Assembly: GCA_019425105.1 (NCBI GenBank)
Contig: JAHYYD010000006.1
Location: 1 to 15,247 of the forward strand
Origin: Actinomycetota bacterium
Lineage (GTDB): Bacteria > Actinomycetota > Actinomycetes > Actinomycetales > Actinomycetaceae
Length of the DNA: 15,247 nt
Direction: 5' to 3'
The position numbers were made by a program, and so were the translations under genes. Below the pieces are notes generated by a model, which worked only from the letters and a program-made list of their open reading frames with translations, was not told where the DNA came from and did no database searches. Within the stretch, counting starts at the first letter, position 1. Each line of letters begins with the position of its first letter. Positions 6,440 to 14,127 of the stretch are shown here, piece after piece.

Positions 6440-7363
6440 ATGACACACACGCAGCTGCCCGCTCACGCCCGCGTCGTCAAGGCGCACGGTGCCGGTAATT
6501 CCTTCGTCGTCGCCACGGATCGCTTCGACGATTACGATCCCAGCGAGGTCGAGGTCGCGACGCTGTGCTCGCCGGCTTTCGGGATTGGTGCCGACGGCTT
6601 CATTCGGGCCGTCGAGCGCGACGGAATGTGGTTCATGGACTACCGCAACGCGGATGGCTCGAAGGCTGAGATGTGCGGCAACGGCGTGCGCGTCTTCGTC
6701 GATCACCTGCGCCGCGAGGGCCTCGTCGATCTGCCGGTGGGCCAGACCCTGGACGTGGCTACGCGCGGCGGCATCAAGCGCGTCACCCCGGAGTCCGAGG
6801 ATGAGGGGCGCGGCGCCAGCTACCGCGTCGACATGGGGCCCGCTGCCTCTCCTGCACGTGAAACAATCGAGGTGTGCGTTCCCGGGATCGACGCTGTCCT
6901 GCGGGGTATCTGGGTGGACATGCCCAACCCGCACACGGTTGTCGAGCTTACCGACGAGGAGACCCTGCGCGGCGTGTTCCTGCCCACCGTGGACGTCTCG
7001 CAGATCCCGCAGGCCCAGCGTCCCTCCTACGATCCGGAGCCAGAAGCAGGCACGAATCTCGAGCTGGTCCTCGACCTGACGGAACCCGGTGCGACGCGCG
7101 GACATATCGCGATGCGCGTGCTCGAGCGCGGCGTGGGGGAGACCCAGGCGTGCGGCACCGGATGCTGCGCGGCGGCCCTCGCCACCGCCCTGCGTCGTGG
7201 GCCGGAAGCGCCCACCCAGTGGGTCGTCGACATCCCGGGTGGAACGGTCATCGTCGGCCTCGACGGAGTCATCGACTGGACGGGGGAGAACCCCCGTATC
7301 ACGGACGCCTCGGTGTTCCTCACGGGACCCGCGATCCGAGTCGCGGAGATCCGCCTATCCTGA
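6440..7363 (+). CDS. dapF: Diaminopimelate epimerase DapF
   Basis: DapF interconverts LL- and meso-diaminopimelate without a cofactor, supplying meso-DAP for peptidoglycan and the precursor of lysine. The 307-residue protein has both catalytic cysteines in context: C79 in AEMCGNGVR and C238 in QACGTGCCA. It also has the N-terminal substrate region HGAGNSFVV (residues 16-24) and GTNLELV in place of the more usual GTNVNF-like loop. ATG 6440 is chosen because the family's N-terminus begins about 10 residues before HGAGN and a TANNNT element is close upstream. It follows miaA with a 47-nt gap and is convergent with the methyltransferase gene. A short hairpin lies in the gap between them. Confidence 0.96.
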   Translation: MTHTQLPAHARVVKAHGAGNSFVVATDRFDDYDPSEVEVATLCSPAFGIGADGFIRAVERDGMWFMDYRNADGSKAEMCGNGVRVFVDHLRREGLVDLPVGQTLDVATRGGIKRVTPESEDEGRGASYRVDMGPAASPARETIEVCVPGIDAVLRGIWVDMPNPHTVVELTDEETLRGVFLPTVDVSQIPQAQRPSYDPEPEAGTNLELVLDLTEPGATRGHIAMRVLERGVGETQACGTGCCAAALATALRRGPEAPTQWVVDIPGGTVIVGLDGVIDWTGENPRITDASVFLTGPAIRVAEIRLS

Positions 7364-7395
7364 ACCCGAACCCGAGAAAACGGCGCCGGAGAGCG

Positions 7396-7414
7396 CGAGG
7401 CGGCCCCGGCCTCG
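7396..7414. terminator. Short hairpin between dapF and the methyltransferase gene
   Basis: CGAGGC (7396-7401) pairs with GCCTCG (7409-7414) around a 7-nt loop. It is the only clear hairpin in the 69-nt gap between the two convergent genes and has no U-run, so a terminator role is plausible but weakly supported. Confidence 0.35.
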
Positions 7415-7432
7415 TCGACCGAACGCAGGACG

Positions 7433-8047
7433 TCAGGCGGGACGGACCTCGATGATGCGGAAGCCCTTCTTCGACGCGTACTTCGAGGCCTGATACCCCT
7501 GACCGTTCAGCCACGCGATGAGCGAATCAGCGCCCAGGTTGCGCTGGACGACCAGGTAGGCGACGCCGGTGGGGGCGAGCCTGCCCAACCATGCCAGCAG
7601 CATCTCGTGCATCGCGTCCTTGCCGATGCGCACGGGCGGGTTGGACCAGATGACGTCGAAGCGCGTGTCCGACTTCTGCGACGAGGCGAGCGCCTCCTCG
7701 GCTTTCAGCGCGCGCACCCTGCTCGCGCCGTTGGATTGGGCATTGCGCTGCGTCAGATCCACCGCGCGAGAGTTCACGTCCACCGCCCACACGGTTGCAT
7801 TCGGGGACTCCAGCGACATGATCGTCGCGATCGGACCCCACCCGCACCCCAGGTCCAGGAAGGTCCCGTCTTCGGGCAGGTCCGGGGCATTCTCCAGGAG
7901 CTGACGCGTCCCGAGATCGAGCTTAGAGCCCGAAAACACGCGCGACGACACGCGCATCGACAGGTCGAAGCCGCGTGCGCTCACCTCGATCGTGCGGACC
8001 TCGTCGGCGGTCGCTGGGGAAGAGTCGGTGAAATACTGTTCGTCCAC
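7433..8047 (-). CDS. Class I SAM-dependent methyltransferase, RsmC/RlmG-like small domain
   Basis: The 204-residue product is a methyltransferase small-domain (MTS) protein. The SAM-binding motif I is FLDLGCGWGPIA (residues 63-74), an acidic residue follows at WAVDVN (87-92), and the catalytic SNPP is at 135-138, the signature of N-methylation of bases, as in the 16S/23S rRNA guanine N2-methyltransferases RsmC and RlmG. The actinobacterial N-terminal pattern QYFTDSSPA is present, and the extra RNA-binding domain of E. coli RsmC is absent. The substrate is therefore probably an rRNA or other nucleic-acid guanine, but it cannot be fixed from sequence. GTG 8047 is chosen because TAGGCT lies 7 nt upstream and the conserved region begins there; the longer open frame would overlap the hflX start. 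Confidence 0.85.
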   Translation of the reverse strand: MDEQYFTDSSPATADEVRTIEVSARGFDLSMRVSSRVFSGSKLDLGTRQLLENAPDLPEDGTFLDLGCGWGPIATIMSLESPNATVWAVDVNSRAVDLTQRNAQSNGASRVRALKAEEALASSQKSDTRFDVIWSNPPVRIGKDAMHEMLLAWLGRLAPTGVAYLVVQRNLGADSLIAWLNGQGYQASKYASKKGFRIIEVRPA

Positions 8048-8054
8048 GGAAGAA

Positions 8055-8060
8055 AGCCTA
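8055..8060 (-). promoter_or_regulatory. -10-like element, leaderless methyltransferase promoter
   Basis: TAGGCT on the minus strand ends 7 nt before GTG 8047, identical in sequence and spacing to the element before the YbjN operon. No Shine-Dalgarno lies between it and the GTG. Confidence 0.45.
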
Positions 8061-8132
8061 TCGCGCCTGCGCGCGGCGACGCAGATGAGGACGGGGCGTG
8101 CGACACTAGAAGTCCCCACAAAAAGGATGGTT

Positions 8133-9665
8133 ATGGACACGACCCACACAGGTGCGGACTCTTCGAAAGAGGAGCGCGACCAGCGCGTCAACGACGTTGT
8201 CGCGCGTATCCTCGCGCGCTCGGGAACAGCGCTCGCATCGACGACGGGTCAGGACACGTCCCAGGACGCGGGTGCTCTTGAGCGCGAGGCTCGAGCGGGC
8301 ACGCGCCGCGTCGACACCGGTGCCTCCGACCGTGAGGACATTTCCGAGGTCGAATACCGCCAGGTGCGACTCGAAAAGGTCGTGCTCGTGGGCCTGCGCA
8401 CCACGCAGAGCGAAGAGGAAGCCGAAAACTCGCTGCGCGAGCTTGCCGCGCTCGCGGAGACCGCCGGTTCGCGCGTCCTCGACGGTATCATCCAGCGCCG
8501 CATGAAGCCCGACCCCGCAACCTACCTGGGGTCCGGCAAGGCCCGCGAGCTGGCCGAGATCGTACGTAGCGTTGAGGCCGACACCGTCATCGTCGACGAG
8601 GAGCTGGCCCCCTCGCAGCGCCGCGGGCTGGAGGACGTCGTTGACGCCAAGGTCGTCGACCGGACGGCCCTGATCCTCGACATTTTCGCCCAGCACGCCA
8701 AGTCCCGTGAGGGCAAGGCGCAGGTGGAGCTGGCTCAGCTCGAGTACCTGCTGCCGCGTCTGCGTGGCTGGGGTGAGTCGATGTCCCGTCAGGCTGGCGG
8801 CCGCGTCGCCGGCGGCGCGGGTATCGGTTCCAGGGGTCCCGGTGAGACCAAGATCGAGCTGGATCGTCGTCGCATCCGCACGCGCATGGCGAAGCTCCGC
8901 GCGGATATCGCGCGCATGGAGCCCGCTCGACGCACGCAGCGCAACTCTCGCCGCCGTGGGGGAGTCCCCTCGGTGGCCATCGCTGGGTACACGAACGCCG
9001 GCAAGTCGACGCTACTCAATCGTCTAACGGACGCGGGAGTCCTCGTCCAGGACGCGCTGTTCGCCACGCTGGACCCGACGGTGCGCCGTGCGCGCGCCGC
9101 AGACGGGCGCGAATACACCCTCACCGATACGGTCGGTTTCGTGCGCAACCTGCCCACCCAGCTGGTCGAGGCCTTCCGCTCGACCCTGGAAGAGGTCGGC
9201 CAGGCCGACGTCATCTTGCACGTCGTGGATGCCGCGCACCCGGACCCGGTCTCACAGGTGCAGGCCGTGCGTGCGGTGATCGACACGATCGAGGGTGCCT
9301 CGGAGATTCCCGAGCTTATCGCCCTGAATAAGGCCGATCTGGCCTCGCCCGAGCAGATTGCGCTGCTGCGCACAGTCTTTCCGAATGCCGTCCCTCTCAG
9401 CGCTCACACGGGCTGGGGCGTGGACGCGCTGCGCGTGGCCCTCGAGGACATGCTGCCCCGGCCTCGGGTGGCCGTCGACGCGATCCTGCCGTATTCGGCG
9501 GGCTCCCTCGTCCATCGGATCCACGAGGAGGGCGACGTTGAGCGCGAGGAGTACGTGGAGACGGGCACGCGTATCGTCGCGCGCGTCGACGAGGCCCTGG
9601 CCGCCCTCATTGCTCATGAGGCGGTGGGTGGCACCGTGGGCGACGCGGCGGTGACCGCTTCGTGA
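8133..9665 (+). CDS. hflX: Ribosome-associated GTPase HflX
   Basis: HflX binds the 50S subunit and splits stalled 70S ribosomes, notably after stress, using GTP. The 510-residue product has the HflX N-terminal domain (about residues 80-225, with PATYLGSGKARELA), the family linker motif GGAGIGSRGPGETKIE (227-242) and the G domain. In the G domain are G1 GYTNAGKST (285-293), G3 DTVG (332-335) and G4 NKAD (399-402). The first 75 or so residues are polar, probably disordered and typical of actinobacterial copies; the E. coli protein is shorter. The start is ATG 8133 because AAAAGGA ends 5 nt before it; ATG 8127 is too close to that site. Its last 4 nt overlap the helicase gene (GTGA). It is divergent from the methyltransferase gene. 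Confidence 0.96.
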   Translation: MDTTHTGADSSKEERDQRVNDVVARILARSGTALASTTGQDTSQDAGALEREARAGTRRVDTGASDREDISEVEYRQVRLEKVVLVGLRTTQSEEEAENSLRELAALAETAGSRVLDGIIQRRMKPDPATYLGSGKARELAEIVRSVEADTVIVDEELAPSQRRGLEDVVDAKVVDRTALILDIFAQHAKSREGKAQVELAQLEYLLPRLRGWGESMSRQAGGRVAGGAGIGSRGPGETKIELDRRRIRTRMAKLRADIARMEPARRTQRNSRRRGGVPSVAIAGYTNAGKSTLLNRLTDAGVLVQDALFATLDPTVRRARAADGREYTLTDTVGFVRNLPTQLVEAFRSTLEEVGQADVILHVVDAAHPDPVSQVQAVRAVIDTIEGASEIPELIALNKADLASPEQIALLRTVFPNAVPLSAHTGWGVDALRVALEDMLPRPRVAVDAILPYSAGSLVHRIHEEGDVEREEYVETGTRIVARVDEALAALIAHEAVGGTVGDAAVTAS

Positions 9666-11608
9666 GCGAGGACCTGGTCGAGGCCTCGGGTCGCGTCCTC
9701 GATGCGGTCGTTGCCCAGATGGGCGGGTCCGCGCGCGAGGGCCAGGCCTCGATGGTCGCCGAAGGAGCTGCTGCGCTCGAGGACCGTCACCACCTCCTCG
9801 TACAGGCGGGAACGGGCACTGGTAAGTCGCTTGGCTACCTGGTGCCCCTGCTGACCTACTGTGCGACGAGCGGTGTGCGAGGCGTGGTCTCGACGGCCAC
9901 GCTCGCGCTGCAGCGTCAGATTCTCGTCAAGGACGCGCCGGTTGCTATTGACGCGGTCGCTTCCGTGACGGGGACGCGTCTGAAGGTCGCGGTGCTCAAG
10001 GGCTGGTCGAACTATGCGTGCCTGCATAAGCTCGACGGAGGGTATCCCACCGAGGGAACTCTTTTTGAAGACCGGGATATGAGCGTCGGACCGACGGGTG
10101 AACTCGGCAAGGAGATCCTGCGCATTCGCGAGTGGATCAGCGACACCACGACGGGGGACCGTGACGATCTGGTGCCCGGCGTCTCGGACCGGGCCTGGCA
10201 CCACGCGTCGGTCGCAAAGCCCGAGTGCCTGGGCAAGCATTGCCCGCTCATCGACGAGTGTTTCGCGCAGGCGGCCCGTCTGGAGGCCGCGGACGCGGAT
10301 GTCGTCGTCACGAACCATTCGTTGTTCGGAATCAACGCGTGCGGGGAGGGCGAGCTCTTCGGCGAGTACGACGCCGTCGTCATCGACGAGGCCCACGAGC
10401 TGGCCGACCGTGTGCGTTCCCAGGCGGCCGCCGACCTGACGGTGGCCCGCGTGAGTCGCGTGGCGCGCTCCCTGCGCTCGAATCTCTCGATCGATTCCAC
10501 GGACCTCGACGAGGCCGGGGCTGGGCTGGGCGCTGCTCTGGCTCCCCTGGAGGCGGGCCTCCTCGAATACCGGCCGAGCGCCCTCATCGACGCGATGGTC
10601 GTCCTCGATGGCGCGGCTCGGCGCGCCAGCCACGAGGTGTCGGACGCGCAGGGAGAGCCCGCCGCCAAACTCTTAGCCCGTGCCGCCATTGATGAGCTGA
10701 TCGCGGCGCTCGAAGCGTGGGGGAGGGACCCCGACCAGTCGATCGCCTACATCACGAAGGATGAGTCCGATAATGCGCGCCTCACCGTTGGGCCCCTTGA
10801 CGTGTCCGCAGCCATCGGTGGAACCGGTATCGGTGAGCGCCCCGCGATCCTCACGTCCGCGACGCTCGCGCTCGGCGGGAACTTCGACTTCATGGCGGCG
10901 CAATCCGGCATGGCTGTGTCGGGCGTGCCCTGGCACGGCATCGACGTGGGATCCCCCTTCGACCATGCGCGTCAGGGCATCCGCTACGTGGCGACCCACC
11001 TGCCCCTGCCCGGGCGCGACGGTCCCTGCGATGAACTGCTCGACGAGCTCGTCGAACTCGCGCAGGCCTCGGGCGGAGGGATGCTTGCCCTCTTCGCGTC
11101 GAAGCGCGGGGCGATGGCCGGAGCGCAGGCCCTGCGTGAGCGTACGGACTTGACCGTCTACCTGCAGGGCGAAGAAACGTTGGCTCAGCTGATCCAGCGC
11201 TTCCGGGAGGAACGCGACTCCTGCCTCGTGGGCACGATGTCCCTGTGGCAGGGTGTCGACGTCGCCGGGCAGGCCTGTCGACTCGTCGTCATCGACAAGA
11301 TTCCGTTCCCGCGCCCCGACGATCCCGTGTCCCGCGCCCGATCCATGGACGTGGAACGCCGTGGCGGCAACGGCTTCGTATCCGTCTCTCTCACGCACGC
11401 GGCGCTCATGATGGCCCAGGGCGTGGGGCGCCTTCTGCGCTCGACCGACGACCGGGGTGTCGTCGCGATCCTCGATCCACGCGTGGTGACGAAGCGCTAT
11501 GGCAGTTTCATCATGCGCTCCCTGCCTGCCATGTGGCCGACGACGGATCCGCAGGTCGTTCGTGGTGCCCTGCGTCGCCTCGCGCAGGGGAGCGACCGCG
11601 AGGGGTAA
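9662..11608 (+). CDS. DinG/XPD-type ATP-dependent Fe-S helicase
   Basis: The 648-residue protein is a superfamily 2 helicase of the DinG/YoaA/XPD group, which unwinds DNA 5' to 3', including D-loops and R-loops. Seen in order: Walker A QAGTGTGKS (residues 48-56), four cysteines that would hold a 4Fe-4S cluster (C120, C189, C194, C200), the DEAH box (242-245), LTSATL (398-403), and motif VI QGVGRLLRS (586-594). The N-terminal 3'-5' exonuclease domain found in Firmicute DinG is absent. The GTG start overlaps the hflX stop by 4 nt, so translation is very likely coupled. No LexA box is visible upstream of hflX, so unlike E. coli dinG it is not obviously under SOS control. It could be called DinG or YoaA by different pipelines, so no symbol is given. 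Confidence 0.92.
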   Translation: MSEDLVEASGRVLDAVVAQMGGSAREGQASMVAEGAAALEDRHHLLVQAGTGTGKSLGYLVPLLTYCATSGVRGVVSTATLALQRQILVKDAPVAIDAVASVTGTRLKVAVLKGWSNYACLHKLDGGYPTEGTLFEDRDMSVGPTGELGKEILRIREWISDTTTGDRDDLVPGVSDRAWHHASVAKPECLGKHCPLIDECFAQAARLEAADADVVVTNHSLFGINACGEGELFGEYDAVVIDEAHELADRVRSQAAADLTVARVSRVARSLRSNLSIDSTDLDEAGAGLGAALAPLEAGLLEYRPSALIDAMVVLDGAARRASHEVSDAQGEPAAKLLARAAIDELIAALEAWGRDPDQSIAYITKDESDNARLTVGPLDVSAAIGGTGIGERPAILTSATLALGGNFDFMAAQSGMAVSGVPWHGIDVGSPFDHARQGIRYVATHLPLPGRDGPCDELLDELVELAQASGGGMLALFASKRGAMAGAQALRERTDLTVYLQGEETLAQLIQRFREERDSCLVGTMSLWQGVDVAGQACRLVVIDKIPFPRPDDPVSRARSMDVERRGGNGFVSVSLTHAALMMAQGVGRLLRSTDDRGVVAILDPRVVTKRYGSFIMRSLPAMWPTTDPQVVRGALRRLAQGSDREG

Positions 11609-11613
11609 GTAGC

Positions 11614-11639
11614 CTGTGAGCGTGTAAAACGTCGCACAG
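11614..11639. other. Interrupted inverted repeat before ldh
   Basis: CTGTG (11614-11618) and CACAG (11635-11639) form a short inverted repeat 6-10 nt beyond the helicase stop and about 65 nt before ldh. Its spacing does not fit CRP/GlxR (TGTGA-N6-TCACA), and its sequence is at best loosely Rex-like. It may be an operator of ldh or a weak terminator hairpin of the helicase gene; neither can be decided. Confidence 0.2.
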
Positions 11640-11704
11640 TTAACGGGCGCGGGGAGGCTTCCATCTGAGAGAATAGACGTGCCCGCAGACTCTAGGAGAC
11701 ACTC

Positions 11705-12694
11705 GTGGAAAATAAAGCCCAGACCCTGTACCCGTCAAAGTCCTCCGGACGTCCCTCTAAGATCGCCATTATCGGCGCCGGTGCGGTTGGTACCGCTGTC
11801 GCGTATGCATGCGCGATGCGCGGCGATGCCCGCTCGATCGTCCTCCAGGACATCAATAAGGCGAAGGTGGAGGCCGAGGCCCTTGATATGGCTCACGGCA
11901 TTCAGTTCACGCCCGCCGGCTCAATTGAGGGCTCCGACGACGTTGAGATCGTTCGTGGTTCCGACCTGATCATCGTGACTGCTGGCGCGAAGCAGCAGCC
12001 CGGACAGTCGCGCCTTGAGCTGGCCGGTTCGACCGTCAACCTTATGAAGAAGATCGTGCCGAACCTGCAGAACGTGGCCCCTGACGCCCGCTTCATGTTC
12101 GTCACGAACCCCGTTGACGTCGTCACCTACGTGGCGCTCAAGCTCACGGGACTGCCCCGCAACCAGGTCTTCGGTTCGGGCACGGTGCTCGACACCTCCC
12201 GCCTGCGCTACCTTGTCTCGCGCGAGACCGGCGTTGCCACCCAGAACATCCACGCGTACGTGGCGGGCGAGCACGGCGACTCCGAGGTCGCCCTGTGGTC
12301 CAGCGCTGAGATCGGCAACGTTCCGCTGTCGCAGTGGGGCCCGACCCTGTCCGGTGGTGTCTTCGACTCGGCTCTGCGCAACTCCATTGCACAGGAGGTC
12401 GTCCAGAGCGCCTACAAGATCATTGAGGGCAAGGGTGCGACGAACTACGCGATCGGCCTGTCTGCTGCGAATATCGCGGGTGCTGTCCTGCGTGACGAGC
12501 AGCGAGTCCTGACCATCTCGACCCTGCTTGAGGACTGGGAAGGTATCTCGGACGTCGTCATGGCCGCCCCGACCATCGTGGGCCGCGACGGTGCCGGACG
12601 AGTCCTCAACCCGCCGCTCACGCTCAACGAGCGCGATGGTCTGACTGCCTCGGCCGAGCGCCTGCGTCAGGTTGCCCGCGACCTGGGCTTCTGA
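11705..12694 (+). CDS. ldh: L-lactate dehydrogenase
   Basis: LDH reduces pyruvate to L-lactate with NADH, regenerating NAD during fermentation. The 329-residue product has the Rossmann motif GAGAVG (24-29) and D49, which binds the adenosine ribose of NAD. Q97 in AGAKQQPGQSRLEL is the residue that marks lactate rather than malate specificity. R103, TNPVDVV (134-140), the substrate-binding arginine R166 (LDTSRLR) and the catalytic histidine H190 (GEHGDSE) are also present. The GTG start is supported by AGGAG (11694-11698) 6 nt upstream, and the N-terminus carries about 17 residues before the Rossmann strand. It is preceded by a 96-nt gap and closed by a strong bidirectional terminator. Its presence suggests a fermentative or facultative lifestyle. 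Confidence 0.95.
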   Translation: MENKAQTLYPSKSSGRPSKIAIIGAGAVGTAVAYACAMRGDARSIVLQDINKAKVEAEALDMAHGIQFTPAGSIEGSDDVEIVRGSDLIIVTAGAKQQPGQSRLELAGSTVNLMKKIVPNLQNVAPDARFMFVTNPVDVVTYVALKLTGLPRNQVFGSGTVLDTSRLRYLVSRETGVATQNIHAYVAGEHGDSEVALWSSAEIGNVPLSQWGPTLSGGVFDSALRNSIAQEVVQSAYKIIEGKGATNYAIGLSAANIAGAVLRDEQRVLTISTLLEDWEGISDVVMAAPTIVGRDGAGRVLNPPLTLNERDGLTASAERLRQVARDLGF

Positions 12695-12707
12695 GCCTCA
12701 TCCTGAT

Positions 12708-12744
12708 AAAAAGTGGCACCACCCTACGGGTGGTGCCACTTTTT
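12708..12744. terminator. Bidirectional intrinsic terminator between ldh and lexA
   Basis: A perfect 17-bp stem (12708-12724 with 12728-12744, core GTGGCACCACCC) surrounds the 3-nt loop TAC. Five A's at the left base and five T's at the right base give a U-run on either strand, so it can end ldh (plus) and lexA (minus). It is the only hairpin in the window with such flanks. Confidence 0.92.
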
Positions 12745-12774
12745 GTGTTATCGCGGGCCTTTTCTTGTAGTGAG

Positions 12775-13455
12775 TCAAAGTGAACGAATGACCGTGACCA
12801 CCTTACCGAGAATGGTGGCCTCGTCGCCAGGAATGGGGGAGTAGTCCGGGTTGTGTGGGAGCAACCAGACGTGGCCACCCGTGACGGACAGTTCCTTGAC
12901 TGTGGCCTCGCCGTCGATCATGGCGGCGACAAATTCACCGTTGCGAGCGTCGTTCTGAGAGCGGATGACAACGTAGTCACCGTCGAAGATGCCAGCGTCG
13001 ACCATGGACTCGCCGCTGACTTCGAGCATGAAGAGGTCGCCGTGCCCAGTCATGGACGTTGGAAGGTGGAACACATCCTCCACATGCTGCTCAGCAGTGA
13101 TGGGGGCACCGGCGGCAATGCGACCGACGAGCGGGATAGCGGTGCCTTCTTCCTCCACGTGGGAGACGGGCACTTCGATACGAACGACCTTTTCAGAGGG
13201 CTGTGAGGAGGGCGTGATGCCGAGCTCGTCGCGTGCACGATCCGTGAGGTCAAGGGCACGCGGCAGTCCGGGTTCGCGCACAAGGTACCCGTCGGCTTCA
13301 AGGGCGTCGAGGTGGTGTTTCACGGTCGACGGTGATGCCAATCCAACTGCGGATGCGATCTCGCGCACAGATGGGGGAAAGCCGCTTGATGCCAACTTTT
13401 CGTTGATAACACGCAGGATCGCGCGGTGTCGATCGCTGATCGGTCGCTCGGTCAT
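12775..13455 (-). CDS. lexA: LexA, SOS repressor
   Basis: LexA represses the DNA-damage regulon and cleaves itself when RecA filaments form. The 226-residue product has the N-terminal winged helix-turn-helix (residues about 1-70, with FPPSVREIASAVGLASPSTVKHHLDAL), a linker, and the S24-type protease domain. The cleavage site A115-G116 (GRIAAGAP), catalytic S150 (VSGESM) and K187 (TVKEL) are all present, so it should be fully functional. AGGAGAGG lies 8 nt before the ATG. A LexA box at 13543-13558 with a downstream TATCCT -10-like element (minus strand, 13524-13519) indicates autorepression. It is divergent from the LysM gene, sharing a 187-nt control region that holds three LexA boxes. Confidence 0.98.
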   Translation of the reverse strand: MTERPISDRHRAILRVINEKLASSGFPPSVREIASAVGLASPSTVKHHLDALEADGYLVREPGLPRALDLTDRARDELGITPSSQPSEKVVRIEVPVSHVEEEGTAIPLVGRIAAGAPITAEQHVEDVFHLPTSMTGHGDLFMLEVSGESMVDAGIFDGDYVVIRSQNDARNGEFVAAMIDGEATVKELSVTGGHVWLLPHNPDYSPIPGDEATILGKVVTVIRSL

Positions 13456-13542
13456 GGGGTCTGCCTCTCCTGTGGGTGGACGCAGATGTGCATGGGTGGT
13501 CGTCCACTGGATACGTCAAGGATATGACGATCGCAGACGAAA

Positions 13543-13558
13543 TGAAACATATGTTCGA
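13543..13558 (-). promoter_or_regulatory. LexA box at the lexA promoter
   Basis: TGAAACATATGTTCGA matches the LexA operator consensus TCGAAC-N4-GTTCGA with two mismatches in one arm. It lies about 90 nt before lexA, overlapping a weak -35 (TTTCAT, minus strand) that is 17 nt from TATCCT. It is the least perfect of the four boxes, fitting an autoregulated repressor that must keep some basal expression. Confidence 0.7.
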
Positions 13559-13565
13559 GCGGGTC

Positions 13566-13594
13566 TCGACATTGTGTGGATTACATGCTATCGT
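13566..13594 (+). promoter_or_regulatory. Promoter of the LysM gene
   Basis: TCGACA (13566-13571), 17 nt, then TATCGT (13589-13594). The -35 is identical to the one proposed for recA. The -10 is overlapped by the first of two LexA boxes, as expected for a LexA-blocked promoter. Confidence 0.5.
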
Positions 13595-13606
13595 ACAGGT
13601 GTTCGA
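13591..13606 (+). promoter_or_regulatory. LexA box 1 of the LysM gene
   Basis: TCGTACAGGTGTTCGA differs from the operator consensus at a single arm position (T for A). It overlaps the proposed -10 and shares its last base with box 2. Confidence 0.8.
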
Positions 13607-13621
13607 CGAACAGATGTTCGA
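13606..13621 (+). promoter_or_regulatory. LexA box 2 of the LysM gene
   Basis: ACGAACAGATGTTCGA has a perfect CGAAC-N4-GTTCG core. It abuts box 1, centre to centre 15 bp, and ends 21 nt before the ATG, covering the expected start of transcription. Confidence 0.85.
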
Positions 13622-13642
13622 TTAAGGTTTCTGGAGGTTCTC

Positions 13643-14107
13643 ATGAGTGTTCCCGTTGTGAGGAAGGTTGCCGTCTCGTTCCCTGCGCGCCGCTCCCCGC
13701 TTCGTGTCATGGAGGAAGCGCCGCTCGCGACTGTTCGTGACATCTCTACGGCCCCCTCTGCACGTCGTCGTGTTGAGGCTCAGCGCATTGATGATCCCTC
13801 GTACCTGCGCGCGCCTGCTGCTCCTCGTCGTCGGACTCAGTCGTCGCGTCGCGGTTTGCTCGCTGGCGTGCTGGCGACGCTCGTCCTGTCGGTTGGCGCT
13901 GGTGTCCTCGGTCTGGCCATTCAGCCGGACGCATACGATGGTCCGACCTTCACGAAGGCTGTCGTCAGCGGTGACTCTGTGTGGTCGCTTGCCCAGGGCG
14001 TGAAGACGGACCGTCCGCTGGAGCAGGTCGTCGCCGACATTGAACGCATGAACGACGTGCGCGGTGCCCTGCAGCCTGGCCAGAGGATCATTGTCCCTGT
14101 TCGCTGA
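13643..14107 (+). CDS. SOS-controlled membrane LysM protein, probable division/cell-wall checkpoint
   Basis: The 154-residue protein has an Arg-rich cytoplasmic N-terminal part of about 70 residues (ending RRRTQSSRR), one membrane segment (about 71-93, GLLAGVLATLVLSVGAGVLG) and an outside C-terminal LysM domain (about 104-153, VVSGDSVWSLAQ ... LQPGQRIIVPV) that should bind peptidoglycan. GGAGG lies 5 nt before ATG 13643. Position and make-up match the SOS-induced division inhibitors encoded next to lexA in other Gram-positives: YneA of Bacillus, Rv2719c/ChiZ of Mycobacterium and, by position, DivS of Corynebacterium. Two abutting LexA boxes lie directly upstream. I infer that it delays septation or modifies the wall after DNA damage. 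No hydrolase catalytic domain is recognisable. An apparent longer frame reaching back into lexA is an artefact. Confidence 0.85.
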   Translation: MSVPVVRKVAVSFPARRSPLRVMEEAPLATVRDISTAPSARRRVEAQRIDDPSYLRAPAAPRRRTQSSRRGLLAGVLATLVLSVGAGVLGLAIQPDAYDGPTFTKAVVSGDSVWSLAQGVKTDRPLEQVVADIERMNDVRGALQPGQRIIVPVR

Positions 14108-14127
14108 CGGTGGCACGTGGGACTCCT

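Noticed and set aside
5343..6446. Extension of the first YbjN frame upstream on the minus strand
   Set aside because: It would cover miaA in antisense. The conserved YbjN region starts after ATG 5342, and a -10-like element sits directly before it.
8048..8132. LexA box before hflX
   Set aside because: The only GTTCG-like string nearby (CTGTTCGTCC) has no matching CGAAC half-site at the right spacing.
12989..13642. N-terminal extension of the LysM protein back into lexA
   Set aside because: It is antisense to lexA and would run over all three LexA boxes. GGAGG with proper spacing supports ATG 13643.
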